In this document: piece by piece, positions 1 through 9,603 of the stretch
How the letters are laid out: every line of letters starts with the position of its first letter
Numbering within the stretch: the stretch's first letter is position 1
From: Rhodanobacter sp.
Lineage (GTDB): Bacteria; Pseudomonadota; Gammaproteobacteria; Xanthomonadales; Rhodanobacteraceae
DNA: 32,156 nucleotides
Assembly: GCA_027450005.1 (NCBI GenBank)
Contig: DAIDKO010000007.1
Span: 1-32,156, forward strand
Direction: 5' to 3'
Translations under genes and position numbers: made by a program
The notes under the pieces: model-generated
Told to the model about the DNA's origin: nothing
Databases searched by the model: none
What the model saw: only the letters and a program-made list of their open reading frames with translations

Positions 1-532
1 ACCCCGGCATAGCGCGACTGCTCCACCACCGCAAACACGCGGTGCATCTCCTCGGCCGTGGCACTGCCGGGGCGGGTGGCGGAGTGCACGCTGCCCGAGG
101 CGTCCATCAGGAACTCGACCTGCAGGCCGGCGTCGAAAGCCTGCTTGATGGTGGTGTCGTTGCAGTTGTGGGTCATACAGCCCACCACCGCCAGAGTGTC
201 GACGCCGTGCTCGCAGGGACGGTCACCGAGGTCGGTGCTGGCGAAGGCGCTGGACAGGGTCTTGCGCAGGTAGCGCTGGCGCGGGCGGCCGGCGACGATG
301 GAGTGCAGTTCCCAGCCGCGCGAGCCGGTGACGAACAGCGGCGCATCGGCCGGAGAAGACTGCTGCGCCACGATCACCGGGATGCCTGCGACATGCGCCG
401 CATCCATCGCGCGCCCGATGTTGCGCAGGGAATCGACCACCGACGGGTACGGATGCGCAGGCCGCCGCTCTCGTATTCGTTCTACACATCGATCGCGACC
501 AGCGCGCGGCTCGGGTGACGGACTTCGGTCAT
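1..532 (-). pseudogene. Isochorismatase-family cysteine hydrolase, nonsense plus frameshift, cut by window edge
   Basis: Reading the minus strand from ATG 532 (GGGGAA ribosome site just upstream) gives MTEVRHPSRALVAIDV, then TAG at 484-482, then NEYESGGLRI. The codon is expected to be CAG, because the family motif is D-x-Q-N. About 30 bases later, near 450-453, one base is missing. The continuing frame then runs open to position 1 with a clear isochorismatase-like fold: YPSVVDSLRNIGRAMDAAH, GIPVIVAQQSS, a catalytic-type Lys in YLRKTLSSAF, and the nucleophile region VVGCMTHNCNDTT with Cys present. Members of this family hydrolyse amide or ester bonds of small metabolites. The substrate cannot be told here. 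The catalytic Asp, Lys and Cys positions are all still recognisable, so the two lesions look recent. The gene lies divergent to a GlxA-like regulator, a pairing often seen for this hydrolase, and that regulator is also broken. Sequencing error cannot be excluded, but two independent lesions make it less likely. Confidence 0.8.
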
Positions 533-663
533 GGCGGCATTCCCCACAAGCGTGGGACGGTCTGTCCTGGCGACGCCATGATCCGCGCCCGCGGACCTCG
601 CCGGCAGTGGCCCGTTTGCCAAATTTCGTTCGAATCGGGCCAATCGACGCGGAGGCGTGCGGC

Positions 664-1410
664 ATGGCCAGGATAGGTGTGGCGATGGTGGCGTTCGACG
701 GCATCCGCCCGTTTCACCTGTCGGTGCCATGCGCGGTGTTCGGCGAAAACTCCGACGACGAGGCGCCGCCGTTCGAGTTGCGGGTTTGCGCGGTCGAATC
801 CGGCGAGCAGCGCACCTAGGCCGGCTTCGGCATCGCGGCTCGGCACGGGCTGCGCACGCTGGTTTCGGCCGAAATCGTGGTAGTGCCGTCCTGGCGCAAC
901 CGGCGCGAGACGCCACCGGCGCCGCTGTTGGCCGCGCTCAGGCGGGTCCATGCACGCGGTGCCGTGGTCGTGGGCCCGGGTGTGGGCGCCTTCGTGCTGG
1001 CCGAGGCCGGCCTGCTCGACGGTCGCCGCGCCACCACGCATTGGCGATGCGCCGCGCATTTTGCCGAGCGCTATCCGCGGGTGCAGGTCGATCCCGGCGT
1101 GCTGTACGTGGACGAGGGCATTGTGCTTACATCAGCCGGCACCGCCGCCGGCATCGCCTTCTGCCTGCACGTGCTGCGCCGCCACCTCGGCGCGGAGGCG
1201 GCAAACCGTGTGGCGCGCGATCTGGTGGTGGTACCGCACCGACAGGGCAGCCAGACGCGATACATCGCGCAGCCGGTGCTGGCCACCGCGCGCGACACGC
1301 CGCTGACGAAGACGCTGGACTGGGCCATGCGCCAGCCTTTGGGCGCCGCGCTCCACACCACGCCATCGCTCTACCGCCGCGAGTTCCGCGGCGGCTGGGC
1401 GGGCAGCGAT
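664..1410 (+). pseudogene. GlxA-like AraC-family regulator (DJ-1/PfpI domain), nonsense and lost DNA-binding domain
   Basis: ATG 664 follows GGAGG with 8-base spacing. The product begins MARIGVAMVAFDGIRPFHL, the start of a DJ-1/PfpI-like sensor domain as found in GlxA-type regulators. A TAG at 817-819 interrupts it in frame (ESGEQRT-stop-AGFGIAARHGL). Downstream in the same frame the sensor domain continues: VVVPSWR, GAVVVGPGVGAFVLAEAGLL, ATTHWRCAAHFAERYP, LTSAGTAAGIAFCLHVLRR. The linker TKTLDWAMRQPL is normally followed by about 75 to 100 residues of AraC helix-turn-helix. Here it passes directly into GAALHTTPSLYRREFRGG, which resembles the last residues of the HTH domain. The DNA-binding helices therefore seem to have been removed in frame, at about 1321-1345. 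No clear native stop remains and the end coordinate is approximate. Known role of the family: ligand-responsive activator of neighbouring genes, here presumably the divergent hydrolase. Confidence 0.75.
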
Positions 1411-1457
1411 CCTCCCCCAGCGCAGCTGCTGTCGACGCGGTCGGGTCGGCGTATCCA

Positions 1458-3602
1458 TCACTTCCGCGGCAGGCCCAGCTCCTGCGCGAAGAAGGTGAGC
1501 GCTAGCGCCGTGTTGCCCACGCGCTGGCTGAACGGCGCGCCGATGCCGTGGCCGGCGTTCATGCGCGTGAGCAGAAGCACCGGCAGGCCCGAGCTGGTGG
1601 CGTTCTGCAGCGCGGCGGTGAATTTGCGCGACTGCCACGGCGCCACGCGCGGGTCGTTGGCGCCGGTCGTCATGAGCACGGCGGGATAGGCAGTGTGTGG
1701 TTGCACGTTCTGCAGCGGCGAGTAGGCCAGGGTGGCCTTGAACTGCGCGGTATCGGCCACGCTGCCGTACTCGGGCACGTTATAGGCGCCGTTGGCGAAC
1801 TCGGTCTCGTGGCGGATCACGTCGTAGATGCCGACCATGCTCACCACGGCGCGGTAGTCCCGCGGATGCTGCACCAGCGAGGCGCCCATCAGCAAGCCGC
1901 CGTTGCTGCCACCGAGGATGCCGAGGTGCCTGCGGTCGGTCCAATGCATGTCGACCAGCGCCAGCGCGGCGGCGTGGAAGTCGTCGAACACGTTCTGCTT
2001 GTGCAGCGTCTGGCCTTGTGCGTGCCACAGCTCGCCGTTCTCGTTTCCGCCGCGGATGTTGGCGTAGGCGAGTACGCCACCGCGTTCCAGCCACGCCAGC
2101 TCGGGGCCGACGAAGCCCGGCGCCACCGGGATGTCAAAACCGCCGTAGCCATAGAGGATGGTGGGGCGCGCGCCATCTGGCGTCACGCCTTTCATCGCCA
2201 GCACGGTGACCGGGATCTTGGTGCCGTCCTTCGAGGTGCCGTCGATGCGATAGGTCCGGACTTGCGAGTAGTCGGCGGCGGCCTTCACCGCGAACACGGT
2301 CTTCAGCGTGCCGCTGCTGGCGTCGTATTCGGCCCAGCGCGAGGGCAGCTTCCAGCCGCTGTAATCGATCAGCGCCCGCGGCTGGCCCCGCTCGGCGGCG
2401 ATCCCGCCGATGCCGATGCCGTGCGGGGGCAACGGCAGGCGGCGAACGAACTTTGCGGCGTGGTCGTACTGTTCCACCCACCAGTCCGGCCCCCAGCTGC
2501 GCACCACCAGGAAGCCGTCGGCGATCGGCGCCACGTCCTGCAAGGCGCCTTCGCGCTGGTCCAGCACCTGGTGCGCTTGCCCGTCCGCATACACCGCAAG
2601 CAGCTTGCCGCGCGGTGCACCGGCGAAGCTGGCGACATAGAGCTGTTGGCCCACCCAGTCGGCGAAGCGCACATTGGCGTCGTGGCCCAGCACTTTCTTC
2701 CATTGCGTACCGTCGCGCAGCCATACATCGGCCGGACCGCCGTCGCCCGCGTTCGCCAGCACGGCGAGCTGCTTCGCGCCAGGCGAACTCAGCAGGCGGT
2801 ATTCGGCCACCTTGGAGTAGCCCTTGCCAAACACCACGCGGTCTTTTGCTGCCGCGTCGCCCAGCGCGTGATGCGCCAGCGTGGCATCGAACTGCACCAC
2901 GTCCTTGCCGGACGGCGGCGGCGGGAAGCGCACGTAGGTGAAGCCCTTCTCGTCCGCATCCCAGGCCACTCCCTGCGGCGTGGTGCCGCCGCCAGCCCAG
3001 GGCAGCGTGTCGGGCAGGGTCTTGCCGCTGGCCACGTCGAGCACATGGAGCGTGGTGAGTTCGCTGCCACCCTCGGCGGTGCCATAGGCAAGGTAGCGGC
3101 CGCTGGGCGAGGGCCAGTAGCCAGTGATCGCGGTGTTGCCACCGTTGGCATTGAGGTCCACCAGCATATGCGGCGTGCCGTCCGGCCAGCGCTGCGCCAT
3201 CAGCTGCGGCTGCGGCTGCGGCGGCGTCTCCTGCAGGTAGAACAGCGTGCCGCCAGCAAGCAGCGGCGAGGAGCGCGTGGTGGAGGTGATTGCCAGCTGC
3301 TGTACCCGCGCGTTCATTGCCTTGCCGTCGGGCATCGCCGCAACCACCTCGTCGGTGTAGCGATTCTGTGCAGCGATCCACTGCTGCACGGCTGGCGCAT
3401 CGGCGTCTTCCAGCCAGCGGTACGGATCGGCCACGCGTACGCCGTGCAGCACGGTGGCGTCGTCATGGCGTGGCGAAACGGGGGGTTGCGGCATGTGGCC
3501 GCCGATCAGCGGCACGGCCTTGCGGTGTGCCGGCGACATGTGCTGCCCCGCGCACGCAGCGGTGGCGAACAGCACGAGGGATAAGGCCAGCGCGGTACGC
3601 AT
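1458..3602 (-). CDS. Secreted prolyl oligopeptidase family (S9A) serine peptidase
   Basis: A 714-residue serine peptidase, normal length for secreted S9A enzymes, which cleave short proline-containing peptides. Residues 1-19 form a signal peptide (MRTALALSLVLFATAACAG). The TAAC could be a weak lipobox, so a lipoprotein form is possible. The N-terminal S9A signature GVRVADPYRWLED lies at about residues 55-67. A seven-bladed propeller region follows to about residue 430 and the alpha/beta hydrolase domain fills the rest. The catalytic triad is visible: Ser566 in GILGGSNGGLLMG, Asp650 in TTGANDPRVAP, His685 in NAGHGIGAPF. ATG 3602 is preceded by GGAG at suitable spacing. It is divergent from a second S9-family peptidase gene (S9C/DPP-IV type, now broken), with 136 bases between the two starts. 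The likely location is periplasmic, with a role in peptide scavenging. Family assignment is firm; substrate preference is inferred. Confidence 0.93.
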   Translation of the reverse strand: MRTALALSLVLFATAACAGQHMSPAHRKAVPLIGGHMPQPPVSPRHDDATVLHGVRVADPYRWLEDADAPAVQQWIAAQNRYTDEVVAAMPDGKAMNARVQQLAITSTTRSSPLLAGGTLFYLQETPPQPQPQLMAQRWPDGTPHMLVDLNANGGNTAITGYWPSPSGRYLAYGTAEGGSELTTLHVLDVASGKTLPDTLPWAGGGTTPQGVAWDADEKGFTYVRFPPPPSGKDVVQFDATLAHHALGDAAAKDRVVFGKGYSKVAEYRLLSSPGAKQLAVLANAGDGGPADVWLRDGTQWKKVLGHDANVRFADWVGQQLYVASFAGAPRGKLLAVYADGQAHQVLDQREGALQDVAPIADGFLVVRSWGPDWWVEQYDHAAKFVRRLPLPPHGIGIGGIAAERGQPRALIDYSGWKLPSRWAEYDASSGTLKTVFAVKAAADYSQVRTYRIDGTSKDGTKIPVTVLAMKGVTPDGARPTILYGYGGFDIPVAPGFVGPELAWLERGGVLAYANIRGGNENGELWHAQGQTLHKQNVFDDFHAAALALVDMHWTDRRHLGILGGSNGGLLMGASLVQHPRDYRAVVSMVGIYDVIRHETEFANGAYNVPEYGSVADTAQFKATLAYSPLQNVQPHTAYPAVLMTTGANDPRVAPWQSRKFTAALQNATSSGLPVLLLTRMNAGHGIGAPFSQRVGNTALALTFFAQELGLPRK

Positions 3603-3738
3603 GCGGAGCTCCAGGCGGCGACGATGCGTACGAGCGTAGCGCCAGCCTGCGATGCATGCACCTGACTTTCGGCACAGGCTGAACCGGGCGGCCGGCGCGC
3701 TCGGCTATGCTCGGTCTTTTTGCCGCCGGGAACCCACC

Positions 3739-6162
3739 ATGCGTCGTACCGCCTTTGTCGCCGCGCTCCTCTTCGCCGCCATGCCCGCGCTGGCCGGCGA
3801 CCTGACGCTGGAGCAGGTCATGGCCAATCCCGACTGGATCGGCCACCCTGTCGAGAGCCCGTACTGGAGCGTGGGTGGCCACCACCTGTATTACGCGCTC
3901 AAGCGCGACGGCGACAGCGTGCGCGACCTGTATCGCGTGGACGCGGCGAACGGCACCGGGGCCAAGCTCGATCCCGCCGCGATGGCGCAGGCCGACGGCC
4001 CGGCGGTGTTCGACCGCAGCCACACGCATGCCGCCTTCATCCTGCACGGTGACGTGTTCCTGGTGGACCTGGCCAGCGGCCGCCGCGTGCAGGTGACGCG
4101 CTCGCCGCAGGCCGAATCGTCGCCGCAGTTCTCCGCCGATGGCCGCACGCTGCAGTTCCGCGACGCCAACGACTGGTACGACTACGACCTCGCCAGCGGC
4201 GTCGTGTCGCCCGCCGCCATCCTGAAATTCGCCGACGACCCGCAGGCAAGGAAGCCCGATGCGCTGGAGCGCCGGCAGCTGCGACTGTTCAGCACGCTGC
4301 GCGAACTGAAGGCCGACCGCGATGCGCAGCAGGCCCACTAGCGGATCCTGGAGGCGGCCGACCCGAGTCGTGCGCCACGGCCTTTCTGGCTGGGCGACAA
4401 GGTCAAGCCGGTGGATACCGAACTGTCGCCCGACGGCCGCTGGATGCTGGTGGTCACCGCGCCCGCGCAGCACGACGACGGCAAGGCGCCAGACGTGATC
4501 CATTACGTCACCGACTCGGGCTACACAGAGGTGCAGAAAGCGCGCACCTACGTGGGCCGCAACGCCCCCGCGCCGCAGTCGCTGCTGCTGCTCGACCTGT
4601 CCGCGCTCAAGGTCTGGCCGCTCTCCACCGGCACGCTGCCCGGCATCAAGGACGACCCGCTGAAAGTGATCCGCGCACAGACCGTGGCCGCGCTGGAAAA
4701 GGCCGGCCACGACGACGAGGCCGAGGGACTGAAGGCGCCGGCGGTACGCCCGGTGACCATTGCGAACGACGGCAGCGGCGGCGGCATCGTGTGGAGCGAC
4801 GACGGTGAGCAGGCCGCCGTGCAGCTGCGTGCCATCGACAACAAGGACCGTTGGATCGCCAGCGTCGATTTCGCCAAGCACGCGCTGGTGCCGCAGGACC
4901 GCCTGCACGACGACGCCTGGATCAACTGGAGCTTCAACGACTTCGGCTGGGAGAAAGACAACCGCACGCTGTGGTACCTCAGCGAGGCCAGCGGCTGGTC
5001 GCGCCTGTATGCAAAACCACTGGACGGCAAGGCACGAGCGCTTACCGACAACCACCGCTTCGAAGTCAGCATGCCAGCGCTCAGCCCCGACGGCCGCTGG
5101 TTCTACCTGCTGGCGAACAAGGTGGCGCCGTATAGCTACGACGTCTACCGCGTGCCCGCCGGCGGCGGTTCGCTGACCCGGGTGACGCACTACGAAGGCG
5201 TGGACGGCTTCATGCTGTCGCCCGATGGCAACCGGCTCGCCGTGCTGCACTCGGCGCCGTACCTGCTTGACCAGCTCGCCGTGCAGGATGCCGCCGGCGG
5301 TATGCCGCGCGAACTCACCGACACCATGAAAAGCGCGTACACCGCGCATCACTGGATCCAGCCACAGTTCGTCGAGGTGCCCTCCTCGCACGGCGCCGGC
5401 GTGGTCTACGCCAAGTACTACGGCCCCGCGAACGAGGCCGACGCGCCCGCCTCGCACCCCGCGGTGATCTTCGTGCACGGCGCCGGCTACCTGCAGGATG
5501 TGTCCAAGCAGGAGACCTACTACATCCGCGAACAGATGTTCCACAACCTGCTGGTGCAGCAAGGCTACGTGGTGCTGGACATGGACTACCGTGGCTCCGC
5601 CGGCTACGGCCGCGACTGGCGCGACGCGATCTACCGCAACATGGGCCATCCGGAGCTCGAAGACCTGCTCGACGGCAAGGCCTGGCTGGTCAAGCGCCAC
5701 GGCGTCGACCCCAAGCGGGTGGGCATCTACGGCGGCAGCTACGGCGGCTTTATGACCGAGATGGCGCTGCTGCGTGCGCCGGGCCAGTTCGCGGCGGGCG
5801 CCGCGCTGCGCCCGCCGGCGGACTGGTCCACCTACAACGACGAATACACCTCGAACATCCTCAACAGCCCGCAGCTCGATCCCGAGGCCTACAAGACCAG
5901 TTCGCCGATCGAATACGCGCAGAACCTGCAGGACCCGCTGCTGATCGAGCACGGACTGATCGACGATAACGTGATGACCAGCGACTCGATCCGCCTGTAC
6001 CAGCGCTTCATCGAACTGCACAAGAAGAACTTCTGGATCTCGCTGTACCCGCTGGAGCGCCATGATTTCGAGCACGCGGCCGACTGGTATGACGAATACC
6101 GCCGCATCGACGAGCTGTTCCAGACCTACGTGAAGCCGGTCGAGGCCGGCAGCGGGAACTGA
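3739..6162 (+). pseudogene. Secreted S9C/DPP-IV-like peptidase interrupted by in-frame TAG
   Basis: The reading frame from ATG 3739 to TGA 6162 would encode about 807 residues, but codon 201 (4339-4341) is TAG: DAQQAH-stop-RILEAADPSRAP. The frame is otherwise uninterrupted. Residues 1-20 are a signal peptide ending ALA-GD. WD40/TolB-like propeller strands follow (SPQFSADGRTLQFRD, LSPDGRWMLVV, SPDGRWFYLL, LSPDGNRLAVLH), then a complete catalytic domain with Ser667 in GIYGGSYGGFMTEM, the Asp pair 742-743 in HGLIDDNVM and His775 in LERHDFEH. All triad residues are intact, so a single base change (CAG to TAG is simplest) inactivated it. Internal initiation, for example GTG 4411, would give a protein without a signal peptide and with a broken propeller, so restored function is unlikely. 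It forms a divergent pair with the intact S9A gene. Annotating it as two genes would be misleading. Confidence 0.82.
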
Positions 6163-6170
6163 GCGGGCGG

Positions 6171-6188
6171 CCCCGGCGCCTGCCGGGG
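6171..6188. terminator. Hairpin between convergent peptidase and RND genes
   Basis: CCCCGGC-GCCT-GCCGGGG, a perfect 7-bp stem with a 4-base loop, begins 8 bases after the TGA of the S9 gene. The converging RND gene ends at 6292. There is no T tract, so classic Rho-independent action is uncertain, but position and symmetry suit a bidirectional transcript end. Confidence 0.4.
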
Positions 6189-6291
6189 TACCGTACTGGG
6201 CTGCGTCAGTCCGGCTCGCGCGGCCCGCCACCCGGCGCAAGGCCCTGCGGCCAGCGTTCCGACCCCTCGTGCACCAGGGACGGCGCGCCGC

Positions 6292-9200
6292 TCATCCCGG
6301 CAGCGCCGGCACCTGCTTCGCCCGCTCGCGCTGACGCCTGATCTCCGCGCGCAGCGCCTTGAGCCTGGCCTTGCGCTCGCGGCGGTCGTGCTGCCACAGA
6401 TACATCGCCGGCGTGCTGAGCAGGGTTAGCAGCTGCGACACGAACAAGCCGCCCAGGATCGCGATGCCCAGCGGCTGGCGCATCTCCGAGCCGGTGCCGA
6501 AACCGATCGCCAGCGGCAACGCCGCGCCCATCGCCACCAGCGTGGTCATGGTGATCGGGCGGAAGCGCACCAGCGCCGCCTCGCGGATCGCCGCCGGCGC
6601 GTCCAGCCCGCGCTCGCGCTCCGCCACCAGGGCGAAGTCCACCATCAAGATCGCGTTCTTCTTCACGATGCCGATCAGCATCAGCACCGCGATCACCGAC
6701 ATCACGGTCAGCTGCGTGTGGGTCAGCAGCATCGCCAGGAAGGCACCCATGCCCGCCGCCGGCAGCGTCGACAGGATGGTCAGCGGGTGGATCAGGCTCT
6801 CGTAGAGGATGCCCAGCACCACGTACATCGCGCCGATCACCGCCAGCAACAGCAGCAACGAGTTGGTGAGCGCTTCCAGCAGGTTCTGGTTCTCACCGGT
6901 GTACTTCTTCTGCACGCCAGGCGGCAGGTGGGCGGCGAAGATCGCCTGGTCCACCAGCTTCAGGCCATCCGCCTGGCTCACGCCATCGGCCAGGTTGTAG
7001 TTGATCGACGCAGACTCGACCTGGTCGTAGTGGTGGACGCTGACCGGCGCGATTCGCGACTCCATGCGCGCCACCGCGGACAGGGGGATCATGCTGCCCT
7101 GCGTATTGCGCACGTAAGTGTTGAGCAGGGTGTACGGGCTCAGCGTGCCGGCGGTATCCGAGGTCAGCACCACGCGGTACTGATTGATGTCCGAATAGAT
7201 CGTCGAGATCGGGTTTTGGCCGAAGGCGTCGTACAGCGCGTTGTCGATCTGGGCCATGTTGAGCTGTAGTCGTGCAGCGGCGGCGCGATCGACCTCGAGC
7301 ATCTGCTGCTTTCCGATGCTGTCGAAACTCGAGGTGACGTCGCGGAATTGCTTCATGCCGCGCATCACCCTTTCCAGGTCCAGCGTGGGCTGCTGCAGCG
7401 GCGTCCCGCTGTTGCTGGTGAGCTGGAACGAATACCGGCCCACGTCGCTGTTGCCGCCACCGCCCATGTTGATGAACTGCTGCGCGGTGAGCGTCACGTC
7501 GAGGTCCGGCACGTTCTTGAATTTCTTCGCCAGCCGGTCCACCACCTGTTGCGCAGAGACGTGTCGTTCGCCGGGCTTGTTGCCCAGCGGCTTCAGGTCG
7601 ATGAAAAGGTTCGCCTGGTTGGCGACCGACCCCGGGCCGCCGCCGATCGATGCAGTGATATCCAGTACCGCCGGATCGGCGTGGATCTGCGCCACCACCT
7701 GCTGGGTGCGCTTCATCATCAGGATGGGCGAAATGTTCGCGTCGGCGGTGATGTTGGCGTTGATCAGGCCGGTGTCCTCCTTCGGCATGATGCCGCCGCC
7801 GGCGGTCATGCCGACCAGCACCGCCAGCACGATGGTCAGCACCAGCAGGATCGGCGGTTGCCAGCGCATCAGCCGGCGATGCTTCATCGCCCAGTCCAGC
7901 CCTCGCTCGTACAGGCGCAAGAACCCTTGGTCGAAGCGCTCGGCCCAGCGCTCCAGCCGGCCCGGCCGACGCACCGCATGCAGGTCGTCGCCGGCCAGCC
8001 AGCTGCCGCACAGCGCCGGCGTGAGCGTGAGCGAGACCAGCGCCGAAATCACGATGGTGGCGATCAAGGTCACCGAGAACTCGCGCATGAGCAGGATGAA
8101 AATGTTGTTGCCGAACACCATCGGTCCGAACACCGCGATCAGCGACAGCGTGATCGAGATCACCGTGAAGCCGATCTCGCGCACGCCGGTCAGCGCAGCT
8201 TCCAGCGCCGGCATGCCCTGCTCCATGTGGCGCACGATGTTCTCGATCACCACGATCGCGTCATCCACCACGAAGCCCACGCACAGCACCAGCGCCACCA
8301 GCGAGAAGATGTTGAGGGTGAAGCCCAGCGCCCACATCACCACGAACGCGCCGGCAAGCGACAACGGTACGCTGAACATCGCGATCAGCGTGGGCCGCCT
8401 GCGACGCAGGAACACCAGCATCACCAGCGCCACCATCACCACGCTCATCAGCAGCGCCACCTCCACCTCGTGCAGCGCCGACAAGGTGGTGGGCGTGAGA
8501 TCGAAGATCGGCGTGATCTTCACGTCCGCCGGCAGCAGCTTGCGCAATCGCGGAAGGCGCGCGCGGATCGCCTGCACGGTGGCCACCGCGTTCGCTTCCG
8601 GGCGCTTGGTGATCCGCAAAACCACCGCGCGATGCTCGTTGAACCAGGCTGCGGCGTACTTATCCTGCTGCCCATCGGTGACGGTGGCCACGTCGGACAG
8701 GCGCACGGGCACGCCGTCGTGGCTGGCGATCACCAGACGGGCAAAGTCCCGCGCGGTATGCAGCGCGTCGTTCGCGGACACCGTCATCTGGGTGGAACCA
8801 TCGCCGATCGCGCCCTGCGGCGAGGTCACGTTGGCCGCGCGCAGCGCGTTCGCCACCTCGTTCGCGGTGATGCCGGCATGCGCCAGCGCGGCGCTGTCCA
8901 GCGCCACCCGCACCGCGTGCGGCGCACCGCCGCCCACCTGCACCAGCGCCACGCCGGGAATCTGTGCGACCGCCGGTTTCAGCAGCGTGTCGGTGAGGTC
9001 GTAGAGCTTGTCCGGCGGCAGGCTGGTCGAGGTCAGCGACACCAGCAGGATGGGGATCTTCGAGCTGTCGGCCTTGAAATAGACCGGCGGGTTGGGAAGC
9101 TGCGGCAAGTCGGGCAACGCGGCGTTGATCGCCGCCTGCACGTCACGCGCCATCTCGTCCGGCCGGCGGCCGAAATCCAGCTGCAGGAAGATCTGTGCCC

Positions 9201-9462
9201 CGCCCTCGGTGGCGGTGGAACTCATGTGCGCGACCCCGGGAATGCGCCCCAGATGGCGCTCCAGCGGCGCCACCACGGTGTTCGCCATCACCTGCGCGCT
9301 GGCGCCCGGCAACTGCGCGGACACCGCCATGAACGGCAACTCGATCGACGGGAATGCCGCCACTCCCAGCAACAGATAGGCGCACAGGCCGGCAATGGCC
9401 AGACCGATCGCCAGCAGCGAGGTGCCGACCGGTCGCCGGATCATGGGGGCAAAGATGTTCAC
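6292..9462 (-). CDS. RND-family multidrug efflux permease (HAE1 / MdtB-MdtC type)
   Basis: About 1056 residues, the standard length for a proton-driven RND drug exporter of the inner membrane. The N-terminus MNIFAPMIRRPVGTSLL is typical when translation starts at GTG 9462, which has GGAG five bases upstream. A longer frame up to 9498 exists but lacks the family start. TM1 spans about residues 11-33. Two large periplasmic loops follow TM1 and TM7. The proton-relay residues are present: Asp400-Asp401 in GFVVDDAIVVIEN and Lys935 in GIVKKNAILMVDF. The sequence ends with a basic tail (RRERKARLKALRAEIRRQRERAK). RND pumps work with a periplasmic adaptor and an outer-membrane channel. Neither is present in the window: the gene upstream in the same direction is an alpha/beta hydrolase 141 bases away. 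The pump must borrow partners encoded elsewhere. Drug specificity cannot be inferred. Confidence 0.93.
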   Translation of the reverse strand: MNIFAPMIRRPVGTSLLAIGLAIAGLCAYLLLGVAAFPSIELPFMAVSAQLPGASAQVMANTVVAPLERHLGRIPGVAHMSSTATEGGAQIFLQLDFGRRPDEMARDVQAAINAALPDLPQLPNPPVYFKADSSKIPILLVSLTSTSLPPDKLYDLTDTLLKPAVAQIPGVALVQVGGGAPHAVRVALDSAALAHAGITANEVANALRAANVTSPQGAIGDGSTQMTVSANDALHTARDFARLVIASHDGVPVRLSDVATVTDGQQDKYAAAWFNEHRAVVLRITKRPEANAVATVQAIRARLPRLRKLLPADVKITPIFDLTPTTLSALHEVEVALLMSVVMVALVMLVFLRRRRPTLIAMFSVPLSLAGAFVVMWALGFTLNIFSLVALVLCVGFVVDDAIVVIENIVRHMEQGMPALEAALTGVREIGFTVISITLSLIAVFGPMVFGNNIFILLMREFSVTLIATIVISALVSLTLTPALCGSWLAGDDLHAVRRPGRLERWAERFDQGFLRLYERGLDWAMKHRRLMRWQPPILLVLTIVLAVLVGMTAGGGIMPKEDTGLINANITADANISPILMMKRTQQVVAQIHADPAVLDITASIGGGPGSVANQANLFIDLKPLGNKPGERHVSAQQVVDRLAKKFKNVPDLDVTLTAQQFINMGGGGNSDVGRYSFQLTSNSGTPLQQPTLDLERVMRGMKQFRDVTSSFDSIGKQQMLEVDRAAAARLQLNMAQIDNALYDAFGQNPISTIYSDINQYRVVLTSDTAGTLSPYTLLNTYVRNTQGSMIPLSAVARMESRIAPVSVHHYDQVESASINYNLADGVSQADGLKLVDQAIFAAHLPPGVQKKYTGENQNLLEALTNSLLLLLAVIGAMYVVLGILYESLIHPLTILSTLPAAGMGAFLAMLLTHTQLTVMSVIAVLMLIGIVKKNAILMVDFALVAERERGLDAPAAIREAALVRFRPITMTTLVAMGAALPLAIGFGTGSEMRQPLGIAILGGLFVSQLLTLLSTPAMYLWQHDRRERKARLKALRAEIRRQRERAKQVPALPG

Positions 9463-9603
9463 GTGTACTCCGTGGCGCGCCAGCAAAACCGCAGACACCG
9501 TGCGTCCAGCGTCCGTACCCTGCCTCCCTTTATGCCCGGCTTCGCGCGGCGGCGAATGTGCCTGAAGTCCACCCCCGGCTGGAATCGGGCACGCTTGCGC
9601 GGC

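Noticed and set aside
1548-3584. Long plus-strand frame of 678 codons opposite the prolyl oligopeptidase gene
   Set aside because: It is the high-GC antisense shadow of a real gene: His/Arg/Gly/Val-rich, with no motifs, while the minus strand shows a full S9A triad.
482-4341. Three in-frame TAG codons (482-484 minus, 817-819 plus, 4339-4341 plus), possibly recoding or amber suppression
   Set aside because: TAG is used as a normal terminal stop in this window, for example by the kinase gene (21736-21738) and the thiolase gene (28004-28006). Two of the three genes also carry other lesions. No recoding signal or suppressor tRNA was seen.
3463-6240. Minus-strand frame of 925 codons opposite the S9C peptidase
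   Set aside because: It is an antisense shadow. The plus strand carries the signal peptide, propeller and catalytic domain.
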